The notes below the pieces were generated by a model. That model had not been told where the DNA came from and searched no databases. It was given only the letters and a program-made list of their open reading frames with translations. Below are positions 11,340 to 18,804 of a DNA stretch of 64,000 bases, in pieces. Within the stretch, counting starts at the first letter, position 1; every line of letters begins with the position of its first letter. Location of the stretch: the NCBI RefSeq assembly GCF_002077135.1, contig NZ_LDOS01000002.1, positions 1,761,865 to 1,825,864 of the forward strand. The letters are read 5' to 3'. A program made the translations under genes and the position numbers. The stretch comes from Metallibacterium scheffleri (lineage in GTDB: Bacteria; Pseudomonadota; Gammaproteobacteria; Xanthomonadales; Rhodanobacteraceae).

Positions 11340-11343
11340 TGAG
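11323..11343. repeat. Right terminal inverted repeat of the IS
   Basis: Starts GAAAAACTCACAGCC and is the reverse complement of the left end with three mismatches. It lies 145 bases after the transposase stop; the interval holds no other gene. Confidence 0.75.
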
Positions 11344-11433
11344 TCGGCGTATCCACGCGCTGTGACGAGCGGGTCGGCGATCCGCGCGCCTGCCGCGACT
11401 AAGATGGCCCGCATCCCCGACGGAGGATTGGAC

Positions 11434-12909
11434 ATGAGCACCCCGCTACGCACCCTGCTGACTGCCGCGCTTTCCTGCGGGCTGGTTCTCGTCGCTGCCA
11501 TATCCCGTGCGCACGCCGCCGACAGCACAGCGCTGACGATCTACCCGGCGCAGCAGCAGGATTTGTTCATGCCGGGCGATTTCGCCACGCAAAGCGGTTA
11601 TGCCCTGGTGCACCAGCAGCGCACATTCACGTTGCACGCCGGCATGCAGACGCTGACCCTGCAAGGCCTCGCCGCGCGCCTCGACGCCAGTGCGCTGCTG
11701 CTGCAATTTCCAGCCGCCAGCGACGTGCGCTTTGCCGGCCTGCGCGTGCTGCCGCCGGTGCATGGCGTTGCCGCGCTGCTGCAGCAAGCCATCGGCGCGA
11801 AGGTCACGGTAAGCAACGCGCAGGGCGCAGCCTTGGTCAGCGGCAAACTGCGCGCGGTTGACGGCGCGCGCTTGTTGGTCGAGGCCGCCAGCGGCGCGCT
11901 GCACCTGGTGTCCGGCGATGTGGCCCTGCCCGCGGGTCTCAAGCTCGGCGCGCCCGGCCAGCAGGCGCAAGTCAGCGTGGATGCCCCGCACGCTGGCAGC
12001 TATCGCGCCGAACTGGTGTATCCCACTGCCGGGCTGGGCTGGCGACCTGATTACGCCCTGATGCTGAATAGCGGCACATCGTGTCGAGGCACGCTGGAAG
12101 CACGCGCAACGCTGGCCAATCACAGCGGTACGCGCTTCGATGACGCGCACATCACCCTGCTGGCCGGTACCGTGCATGCGCCTGCCGGGATGATCGCGAT
12201 GGGCACCCCGCGCCTGATGGCGGCGCCTGCCGAGGCTGCGGCACCCGCGCCGCCGGCGCAAAGCGGCCTTGGCGACTACCGCAGCTATCGTCTCGCCGTG
12301 CCGCTCAGTCTGGCCGTGGGCGCCGTGGTGCAGGTGCCGCTGTACGCACCACACAATCTGGCTTGCGCGCACGCTGCCGTGTTCGGTGATGCCATGCCAC
12401 CCGGCTGGAGTCCGCAGCAGCCCGACTTCAACCCCGATAACCACCATGCCGAGTCCGGCAACCCACGCATCGAGATCACCTTCACGGCGCCGCAGAACCT
12501 GCCCTCGGGCGAGGCGCGCGTGTACCTGCCCGATGCCGATGGCAGCTTGCAATTCATCGGCGCCAGCGGCATCGATAACGCGCGCAAGGGTGACCGTGTG
12601 GTGCTGGTTCCGGGCAACGCCTATGCACTGAAGGTGACGCGCAGCCGCACGCATTGGCAAGTCGATGGCAAGGTATTGACCGAGGGCTTGCGCTACACGC
12701 TCAGCAACACCAGCCGCAGCGCACGCACCATCACCGTCTACACGCATCCGCAGCGCTGGCGCGAATGGATGTTGCTGCACAGCGCGCCACAGCCGGTCGC
12801 ACGCAGTGTCGACACGCTCATGTGGCGCGTACGCGTGCCCGCCGAGGGCAGCGCCAACATCGATTACACGCTGCGCTACGATGCCGCCGACGCGCCCGCG
12901 CCACGCTGA
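11434..12909 (+). CDS. Secreted DUF4139 domain-containing protein
   Basis: A 491-aa protein with a signal peptide (MSTPLRTLLTAALSCGL..., cleavage likely after RAHAAD). The start at 11434 is preceded by GGAGGA at 11422-11427. The order of conserved blocks is that of DUF4139 proteins: an early 'LTIYPAQQQDLFMPGD' strand, the central block YPTAGLGWRPDYALML, ARATLANHSGTRFDDAHITLLAG and the C-terminal hairpin RYTLSNTSRSARTITVYTH. The function of the family is not established, and the sequence suggests an all-beta periplasmic or outer-membrane-associated protein. It lies just after the IS right end, so its upstream region, including any promoter, is partly IS-derived. Confidence 0.8.
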   Translation: MSTPLRTLLTAALSCGLVLVAAISRAHAADSTALTIYPAQQQDLFMPGDFATQSGYALVHQQRTFTLHAGMQTLTLQGLAARLDASALLLQFPAASDVRFAGLRVLPPVHGVAALLQQAIGAKVTVSNAQGAALVSGKLRAVDGARLLVEAASGALHLVSGDVALPAGLKLGAPGQQAQVSVDAPHAGSYRAELVYPTAGLGWRPDYALMLNSGTSCRGTLEARATLANHSGTRFDDAHITLLAGTVHAPAGMIAMGTPRLMAAPAEAAAPAPPAQSGLGDYRSYRLAVPLSLAVGAVVQVPLYAPHNLACAHAAVFGDAMPPGWSPQQPDFNPDNHHAESGNPRIEITFTAPQNLPSGEARVYLPDADGSLQFIGASGIDNARKGDRVVLVPGNAYALKVTRSRTHWQVDGKVLTEGLRYTLSNTSRSARTITVYTHPQRWREWMLLHSAPQPVARSVDTLMWRVRVPAEGSANIDYTLRYDAADAPAPR

Positions 12910-12921
12910 GTCGATCGCCCC

Positions 12922-13683
12922 ATGCTGCACATCACCGAACACGACTACGGCATCCGCGAGCTGCGCCTGGCGCGGCCGCCGGTCAACGCGCTGGATGCGG
13001 GCCTGATCCGCGCATTGCGTCTGGCCATCGAAGCCGCGCCCGCGCAAGGCGCGCAGGCGCTGCTCATTTCCGGCAGTCCCGGTCTGTTTTCAGCGGGACT
13101 GGATGTGCCCGCGCTGCTGGCGCTCGACGCGCCAGCCCTGCAGCACTGCTTCGAGGATTTCTTCGGCATGGCCGCCGCACTGGCGCAAAGTCCCATTCCC
13201 GTCGCCGCCGCGATCACCGGCCACAGCCCGGCCGGTGGCGCCGTGATCGCGCTGTTCTGCGACTACCGCGTGATGGCCGCAGGCCCGTTCAGGATCGGCC
13301 TCAACGAAGTGCAGGTCGGCCTGACCGTGCCCACCGTCATCCGCGACGCGCTGGCGCGTCTGCTCGGGCCCTACCGCGCCGAGCGTTTGCTGGTCTCCGG
13401 CACCATGCTCGAAGCCGAAGCCGCGTTGCGCATCGGCATGGTCGATGAACTCACCGAGGTCGACCAAGTGCCGCAGCGCGCGCTGTTGTGGTTGCAGGCG
13501 CTGCTGGCCCTGCCGCGCCAGGCCATGCTGGAAACCCGCGCCGTGGCTCGCGCCGATCTGATCGCCATGACCCAGCGCGAACACCTGCCCATCGCCCAAT
13601 TCGGCGCGGTGTGGCAACGCGCCGAAACCCAGGCCACGCTGCACGCGCTGGTGGCCAGACTCAAGGCCGGCAAGCCCGACTGA
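12922..13683 (+). CDS. Enoyl-CoA hydratase/isomerase family protein
   Basis: A 253-aa crotonase-fold protein. The oxyanion-hole segment is GSPGLFSAGLDVPALL and the second conserved loop is ITGHSPAGGAVIALFCDYRVMA. Only one clearly placed acidic catalytic candidate is visible, Glu in GLNEVQVGL. That pattern resembles delta3,delta2-enoyl-CoA isomerases more than two-Glu hydratases, so a role in beta-oxidation of unsaturated acyl chains is plausible, but substrate and reaction are not proven. It begins 12 bases after the DUF4139 gene, so the two may be co-transcribed although functionally unrelated. Confidence 0.88.
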   Translation: MLHITEHDYGIRELRLARPPVNALDAGLIRALRLAIEAAPAQGAQALLISGSPGLFSAGLDVPALLALDAPALQHCFEDFFGMAAALAQSPIPVAAAITGHSPAGGAVIALFCDYRVMAAGPFRIGLNEVQVGLTVPTVIRDALARLLGPYRAERLLVSGTMLEAEAALRIGMVDELTEVDQVPQRALLWLQALLALPRQAMLETRAVARADLIAMTQREHLPIAQFGAVWQRAETQATLHALVARLKAGKPD

Positions 13684-13812
13684 GGCACACACGGCCGGCG
13701 TGATCCGACCTGCGGTGTAGGCATCGCCGCACAATGCATGGCGGCGTGCGCCGCTGCCGCACCCATGCGCGGCGACCTAGCCTGAGTCCTCGCCACGGCG
13801 GGGCATGCGGAC

Positions 13813-14340
13813 ATGCGCAGGCAAACGGGTTGGACGCTGATCGAGCTGATGCTGGTCACGACGCTGATCGCCGTGCTCGGCGCCGTGGCGGCACCAGCGC
13901 TGGGGGATGCGATCGCGCGCCAGCGCGTGCTGGGCGCGGGCAACGAGTTCGTTGGCGCGCTGCATTACGCACGCACCGCGGCGGTATCGGCCGGTGCGCG
14001 CGTCATCGTGTGCCCGAGCAGCGATGGTGCGCGCTGTGCACCGGACACGCGCTGGGACGGTGGTTGGCTGATGGCCGTGGACCGCGATCGCGACGACCAG
14101 CCCGATGCCGCGCCGCTGCTGCGCGGCGGTGGCGATGCAGGGCTGCGTATCGTGTCCACGCGCGGGCGCACGCGGCTGGCGTTCCAGCCCAGCGGCGGCG
14201 CGGCGGGCAGCAATGTCACCTTCACCCTGTGCCAGGCCGGCCGCGCCGACACCACGCGCCAACTGGTGATGAGCAACTCCGGGCGCCTGCGCAACGCCGT
14301 CGTGAACGCTGCCAGCGCCGCTGCCTGCGCGGCGTTGTAG
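13813..14340 (+). CDS. GspH/FimT family pseudopilin
   Basis: A 175-aa type IV pilin-like minor pseudopilin. The class III signal MRRQTG|WTLIELMLVTTLIAVLG has the conserved Gly before the cleavage point and Glu at position +5. Position +1 is Trp, where Phe or Met is normal. The C-terminal GspH domain contains the pair of cysteines seen in FimT/GspH relatives (VIVCPSSDGARC) and another pair near the end (LCQAG, AACAAL). In this clade FimT genes usually sit with pilV-pilW-pilX-pilY1; none is present, so this is an orphan copy. A role in pilus priming or DNA uptake is inferred only from the family. Confidence 0.85.
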   Translation: MRRQTGWTLIELMLVTTLIAVLGAVAAPALGDAIARQRVLGAGNEFVGALHYARTAAVSAGARVIVCPSSDGARCAPDTRWDGGWLMAVDRDRDDQPDAAPLLRGGGDAGLRIVSTRGRTRLAFQPSGGAAGSNVTFTLCQAGRADTTRQLVMSNSGRLRNAVVNAASAAACAAL

Positions 14341-14364
14341 GTCGATGCTGCCGTATGCGGACAC

Positions 14365-14385
14365 GGGGACTACAATTGCGTCCCC
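14365..14385. promoter_or_regulatory. Inverted repeat over a possible -10 before the SET-domain gene
   Basis: GGGGAC (14365-14370) and GTCCCC (14380-14385) are exact inverted halves flanking TACAAT (14371-14376), a five-of-six -10 match 24 bases before the ATG. No good -35 is seen. The layout would suit an operator, but no regulator is known. Confidence 0.35.
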
Positions 14386-14400
14386 ACGCTGGAACGCCGC

Positions 14401-14874
14401 ATGATCCTCACGTCTTATCGCATCGCAGCTTCGCGCATTCCTGGCGCCGGAAAGGGCCTGTTCCTGGATGCGCCCGTGGCCGCCGGCAGCATCGTGGTGG
14501 CGCCGGATGCGATCGATCGCACTTACACCTTCGATGAAATCAACGCTGATCCTGCATTGTCCTGCCTGCTGCACACCAGCGTGCGCTGGTTCGAGCAACG
14601 CTACACGCTCTCGCCCGACTGGCCGGATGAATGCTTTGTCAATCACAGTTTCGCGCCCACTGGGCTGTGGCACCTGGGCTTCATCTTCGCCAATGGCCCC
14701 CTCGCCGCGGGCACCGAGTTGACCGTGGACTACCGCCACCTGCTGGCGCCTGGACAGGTTGAAGAATTCACCGACGCCGACAGCGGCCAGAATATCGTCG
14801 GCTATGCCTGGCATGAGAGCATCGCCTCCTCGACGGCGCGGCTTGCCGCCCTGCTGGCCGCGCCGCGATGCTGA
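14401..14874 (+). CDS. SET domain-containing protein
   Basis: A 157-aa protein that is essentially a bare SET domain: N-terminal IPGAGKGLFLDAPVAAGSIV, the AdoMet/active-site pair VNHSFAPTG and LAAGTELTVDYRHL. SET proteins usually methylate lysine using AdoMet, and bacterial members of this short type have largely unknown targets. No pre-SET or post-SET cysteine cluster is seen; a single Cys follows the conserved blocks near the C-terminus. The start is preceded by GGAA at the right spacing. The 3' end overlaps the next gene by seven bases if that gene starts at its first ATG. Confidence 0.82.
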   Translation: MILTSYRIAASRIPGAGKGLFLDAPVAAGSIVVAPDAIDRTYTFDEINADPALSCLLHTSVRWFEQRYTLSPDWPDECFVNHSFAPTGLWHLGFIFANGPLAAGTELTVDYRHLLAPGQVEEFTDADSGQNIVGYAWHESIASSTARLAALLAAPRC

Positions 14875-15434
14875 CGCACGCACGCAGCAGCATGAGCCTG
14901 AATATTCCTGAATTACGCACCCCGCGCCTGCGTTTGACCGCGCTGCGCGAGGACCACTTCGATGCCTACTCGCGCATGCTCGCGGACCACGCCAGCACGC
15001 GCCACGTCGGTGATGGCAAGCCGCTGGACCGGCTCAATGCCTGGCGATCCATGGCCATGCTGCTCGGCCACTGGGTGCTGCGCGGCTATGGCATGTGGGC
15101 AGTCGAACTGCTCGGCGATGGGCGCCTCATCGGCCGTGTCGGCTTGCTCAAACCCGAGGGCTGGCCCGATCTGGAACTGGGCTGGATGATCGAACCAGGT
15201 GCACGCGGTCAGGGCTATGCCACTGAAGCGGCCAGCGCGGCGCTGGAATATGCATGGCGGGAATTGCGTGCCGCGCGCGTGGTGAGCCTGATCCGCCCTG
15301 CTGACGCGGCTTCGGAAAAACTAGCCGCGCACCTCGGCGGTGAGCGCGTCGACACGCTCGATTTTTGTGGTGGGCCGGTGCACGTGTTCGCCTATCATCC
15401 ACCACTGGCGCAGGCCCGTACTGCGACGGGTTGA
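14868..15434 (+). CDS. GNAT family N-acetyltransferase (RimJ/RimL type)
   Basis: A 188-aa (or 180-aa) acetyltransferase. It starts LRTPRLRLTALREDHFDAYSRM, the usual opening of RimJ/RimL-like GNATs, and has the acetyl-CoA loop EPGARGQGYATEA followed by AASAALEYAWRELRAARV. Substrate is unknown; members act on ribosomal-protein N-termini, small molecules or other proteins. Two starts are possible: ATG 14868, overlapping the SET gene by seven bases, or ATG 14892 (MSLNIPELRTP). The overlap suggests translational coupling with the SET-domain gene. Confidence 0.87.
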   Translation: MLTHARSSMSLNIPELRTPRLRLTALREDHFDAYSRMLADHASTRHVGDGKPLDRLNAWRSMAMLLGHWVLRGYGMWAVELLGDGRLIGRVGLLKPEGWPDLELGWMIEPGARGQGYATEAASAALEYAWRELRAARVVSLIRPADAASEKLAAHLGGERVDTLDFCGGPVHVFAYHPPLAQARTATG

Positions 15435-15508
15435 GCGCCACACGCACCATGTGCGCGATGGCATGCTGAGCCGATCGCGCATGCCTGCGCCACTCGGATT
15501 CCGCGTCC

Positions 15509-16093
15509 ATGCTGCAACGTCTGCCCGCCCCGCTGCTGCGCGATGAGCCATGGGCCAACGGCGCCGGTACCACCACCGTGCTCGCGATCGGCCCGGACCC
15601 GCTGGCCTGGCAGTGGCGCATCAGTATCGCGCGCGACGATCGTGCCGCGGCGTTTTCGGTCTACCCCGATACCCTGCGCCAGTTGACGCCGCTGGACGGC
15701 CGCCTGCAACTGCGCTTCAGCGCCGCGCATGCGCCCGCCACGATGGCCATCGATCGCTTGCAGGTTGTGCGCTTCGATGGTGCCGCTGCACCGCGCGCCG
15801 TCCTGCCCGATGGGCCGACGCGCGTGTTCAACCTGATGACGCGCGCCGGTACCACCGCCACGCTGCTGGCGCGCCCGCTGGTCGGCGCGCTGCTGCTGCC
15901 GGATGCGCCACGCTGGTTCGTGCATGTGTTCGCTGGCAACGCGGAACTGCGCCAAACCGGCGACGATCGACTCGATCTGCAAATCAATGACAGCGCCTGG
16001 GCCAGCGGCGCCTGCCGACTCAGCGGCCATGGTGAGATTGTGCTGGCACGTTTTGATGAAATCAGCGCTGCGGATCCGCCCGCGCGCACGTGA
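15509..16093 (+). CDS. HutD family protein (orphan)
   Basis: A 194-aa cupin-like protein. The HutD signature is visible: PWANGAGTTTVLAIGP near residue 15, WQWRISIARDD, AFSVYPDTLRQLTPLDG and FNLMTR. HutD is best known from histidine-utilisation operons, where it has been proposed to limit pathway flux. Here no hut genes are nearby, and the neighbours are a GNAT enzyme and the end of the SUF operon running toward it. Function in this context is unknown. Confidence 0.85.
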   Translation: MLQRLPAPLLRDEPWANGAGTTTVLAIGPDPLAWQWRISIARDDRAAAFSVYPDTLRQLTPLDGRLQLRFSAAHAPATMAIDRLQVVRFDGAAAPRAVLPDGPTRVFNLMTRAGTTATLLARPLVGALLLPDAPRWFVHVFAGNAELRQTGDDRLDLQINDSAWASGACRLSGHGEIVLARFDEISAADPPART

Positions 16094-16185
16094 TGCTGGC
16101 GGCTACAGTGCCGCGAGGACAGCTGCAAGACTGCAAGATATCAACGCGTCAAGCGCTGCCCTGCACGATTGTGTGCACGATTGAA

Positions 16186-16518
16186 TCAGACGCGATCGTC
16201 GCGGGTGTAGATGATGCCTTCGCATTCGCGCACCGGGAAACTCGCGGTGGGCACATAGGCCGGCGCGCACAGCACCGCGCCGGTGCGCAAGTCGAAACGA
16301 GCGCCGTGGCGCGCGCACTCCAGTTCGTAGCCATGCAGGGCGCCGCCAGCCAGTTCACCGTCGTCGTGCGTACAGCGGTCCTCGATCGCGAACAAGTCGC
16401 CGTCGATGTTGTAGACCACGATTGGCGTGTCGCCATCCCACACGGTTTTGAACTCGCCAGGCAGCAACTCGGCGCGCGCACACACGCGCACCCAGCCATC
16501 GCATGATGCAACGCTCAT
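16186..16518 (-). CDS. Rieske [2Fe-2S] ferredoxin-like protein
   Basis: A 110-aa soluble Rieske protein. Ligand motifs are C49-T-H51 (EDRCTHDDGELAGG) and C68-x2-H71 (ECARHGARFDLRTG), giving the two-Cys, two-His set for a [2Fe-2S] cluster. It resembles the ferredoxin components of non-haem iron dioxygenases, but no oxygenase is present. It is the last gene of the SUF operon, a position also seen in xanthomonads, suggesting a role as electron carrier for or client of Fe-S assembly. The ATG at 16518 overlaps the upstream stop as ATGA; a GTG two codons earlier is rejected. Confidence 0.9.
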   Translation of the reverse strand: MSVASCDGWVRVCARAELLPGEFKTVWDGDTPIVVYNIDGDLFAIEDRCTHDDGELAGGALHGYELECARHGARFDLRTGAVLCAPAYVPTASFPVRECEGIIYTRDDRV

Positions 16519-17063
16519 GCGCACACCTCGGTCAGCGACTTGAGTAGCAGTTCGAAACGCAGATCCGGTCGCCGCGGCAGGCCGAAACGCGCATCGCCGT
16601 ACGGAAACGGCTTGTACTCGCGGGTGCGGTGGTAGCCACGACGCTCATACCAGGCAATGAGCTCGGCGCGCACGTCGATCACGGTCATGGCCATGTGTGA
16701 GCAACGCCAGGTTGCGCGCGCGATGCGTTCGGCCTCGGCCAACACGCGCCTGCCCACGCCCTCGCCTTGCGCATCGGGGCGTACCGCGAACATGCCGAAA
16801 TAGGCGTTATCCGCGCCCTCGCGCGCCAGATGGCAACAGGCCAGCAACGCTGGCCCATCGGCGCGCTGCGCCAGCAGGATCATGGAGTCAGGCGCATGCA
16901 TCAACGCCAGGACCGACGCGACGTCGGTGCGCCGGCCATCGAGCAGGTCGGCTTCGGTGGTCCAGCCGACGCGGCTGGCGTCGCCGCGATAGGCGCTTTC
17001 AACCAGCGCCACGATCGCCTCGGCGTCGGCGAGGGTCGCGCTGCGGAACATCAAGTCGTGCAT
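16515..17063 (-). CDS. GNAT family N-acetyltransferase inside the SUF operon
   Basis: A 182-aa GNAT enzyme. It opens MHDLMFRSATLADAEAIV and has the acetyl-CoA binding motif VRPDAQGEGVGRRVLAEAE, then MTVIDVRAELIAWYERRGYH typical of motif B. The ATG at 17063 overlaps the stop of the SufU-like gene by one base (TGATG), and its own stop overlaps the Rieske start, so it is tightly embedded in the operon. No link between acetylation and Fe-S assembly is established; it may be a passenger or act on a SUF component. Confidence 0.87.
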   Translation of the reverse strand: MHDLMFRSATLADAEAIVALVESAYRGDASRVGWTTEADLLDGRRTDVASVLALMHAPDSMILLAQRADGPALLACCHLAREGADNAYFGMFAVRPDAQGEGVGRRVLAEAERIARATWRCSHMAMTVIDVRAELIAWYERRGYHRTREYKPFPYGDARFGLPRRPDLRFELLLKSLTEVCA

Positions 17064-17527
17064 CAGGCTTCCTCGGTCGTGGCGCAGGCGCTTCCATGCA
17101 GCGCCGCCAGCAGGGTGGCGAATGGCAGACGCGCGCACTTGTGCCGTGACGGAAATGCAGCGAGTTCAGCGAACGCCGCCAGCTCGCCCAGCCCGGCGCA
17201 AGCTTCGGTTGCAGCGTTCCCTGCGAGCAGTTGATCAAAGCGTGCCGCCAGCGCCAGCAGCGCACGCTGATCCAGCCCGCGTACGCGCCCGCCCAGCATC
17301 GATGCCGCGGCAACCGTGAGCACGCAGGCCTCGGCGCGAAACGCATACGCGCTGATGCGTCCATCGCACACGTTCAGCTCGATGTGAATATTGTCGCCGC
17401 ACAGCGCATTGCGGCCATCGGCGGCGGCATCGCAACGGGTCAACGAGTGCTGATGCAAAGGCGCGCGGGCGTGCGCCAGCAACAGCGCATGGTAGGGATT
17501 GCCAGCCTCGGCGCGCGGCGCGCTCAT
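17063..17527 (-). CDS. SufU/IscU-type Fe-S scaffold or sulfur-transfer protein
   Basis: A 154-aa member of the IscU/SufU family. The three conserved cysteines are C43 (NALCGDN, with D45), C68 (RAEACVLTVAAASML) and C131 (SRHKCARLPF). About 20 extra residues between the second and third Cys match the SufU subtype, which in Firmicutes passes sulfur from SufS to SufB. It follows sufS with an ATGA overlap, consistent with partnership with that desulfurase. No sufE is seen in the window, so this protein may take its place. Confidence 0.88.
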   Translation of the reverse strand: MSAPRAEAGNPYHALLLAHARAPLHQHSLTRCDAAADGRNALCGDNIHIELNVCDGRISAYAFRAEACVLTVAAASMLGGRVRGLDQRALLALAARFDQLLAGNAATEACAGLGELAAFAELAAFPSRHKCARLPFATLLAALHGSACATTEEA

Positions 17528-18774
17528 GCCAGCAGACTGCGCGCCTTGTTCAGCGCGATGCACAGCGCATCCACTTCGGCGAAGGTGTTGTAGAACGCGA
17601 ACGAAGCGCGGCAGGTGGCCGGAACGCCGTAGAACTGCATCAGCGGATGCGCGCAGTGGTGTCCCGAGCGCACCGCGACGCCTTCCAGATCGAGCAGCGT
17701 TGCTAGGTCGTGCGCATGCGCGCCCTCGATCAGGAACGAGATCACCGCGGCCTTGTGCGCAGCCTCGCCGATGATGCGCAGGCCCGGCACTTGCTTGAGT
17801 TGCTGCGTGGCGTAGGCCAGCAGTTCCTGCTCGCGCGCGGCGATGCGCGACATGCCGATACCTTGCAGGTAATCCACCGCGACGCCCAGCCCGACGAAGC
17901 CGGCGATATTGGGCGTGCCGGCCTCGAAGCGCGCGGGTGGATCGGCAAAGGTGCTGCCCTCGATGCGCACCTCGCGAATCATCTCGCCGCCGCCGAAGAA
18001 CGGCGGCATCCCGGCCAGGATTTCGCGCCGCGCCCACAACGCGCCGGTGCCGGTCGGGCCGCACATCTTGTGGCCGGTGAAGGCGTAGAAATCGCAGCCC
18101 AGCGCGCGCACGTCCACCGGTATGTGCGGCACCGCCTGCGAACCATCCACCAGCAGCGGAATGCCGCGCTTGCGGCAGGCAGCGGCGATCTGCGCGATCG
18201 GATTGACCGTGCCCAGCACGTTGGACACATGCGTCAGCGCCGCCAGCTTCACCTCGGGCGTGAGCATGGCGATGAACTCGTCAACCAACAGTTCGCCGCG
18301 CGCATTGATGGGCGCGGCCTTGAGCGTGGCGCCGCTGCGCTGCCCGACCAGCTGCCATGGCACGATGTTGGCATGGTGCTCCATGCGCGTGACCAGAACA
18401 CTGTCGCCGGGCCTGAGCCGAGGCAGCAGGTAGCTGTACGCAACCAGGTTGGTGGCCATGGTGGTACCGCTGGTCAGCACCAGTTCCTGCGCCGAACCGG
18501 CATTGATGAAGCGCGCCAGCGCGCTGCGCGCGCCTTCGTAGAGATTGGTCGCCTCTTCGCTGAGCACGTGCACCGCGCGCGCCACGTTGGCATTGCGTTC
18601 GCGATAAAAATGATCCACTGCCTCGATGACGCAGGCCGGCTTCTGCGCGGTATTGGCGTTGTCCAGATACACCAGCGGTTTGCCCCCGTGCACCGTGCGC
18701 GCCAACAGCGGATAGTCCGCGCGCACGCGATCGATGTCGAAATCCTCGAGGTTTGCTGCGCTGACGCTGCTCAT
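17524..18774 (-). CDS. sufS: Cysteine desulfurase SufS
   Basis: A PLP-dependent group II cysteine desulfurase of 416 aa. It releases sulfur from cysteine and holds it as a persulfide. Visible landmarks are the start region DRVRADYPLLARTVHGGKPL, the PLP site with Lys in FYAFTGHKMCGPTGTGALW, and the persulfide Cys in VAVRSGHHCAHPLM (about residue 374). I chose ATG 18774 (MSSVSAANLEDF) because GGAG lies seven bases before it; ATG 18789 has no ribosome-binding site. It is 30 bases downstream of sufD, the widest gap in this operon. Confidence 0.96.
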   Translation of the reverse strand: MSSVSAANLEDFDIDRVRADYPLLARTVHGGKPLVYLDNANTAQKPACVIEAVDHFYRERNANVARAVHVLSEEATNLYEGARSALARFINAGSAQELVLTSGTTMATNLVAYSYLLPRLRPGDSVLVTRMEHHANIVPWQLVGQRSGATLKAAPINARGELLVDEFIAMLTPEVKLAALTHVSNVLGTVNPIAQIAAACRKRGIPLLVDGSQAVPHIPVDVRALGCDFYAFTGHKMCGPTGTGALWARREILAGMPPFFGGGEMIREVRIEGSTFADPPARFEAGTPNIAGFVGLGVAVDYLQGIGMSRIAAREQELLAYATQQLKQVPGLRIIGEAAHKAAVISFLIEGAHAHDLATLLDLEGVAVRSGHHCAHPLMQFYGVPATCRASFAFYNTFAEVDALCIALNKARSLLA

Positions 18775-18804
18775 GTTCGGCTCCGGCATGACGCGCGCGA
18801 CGTC

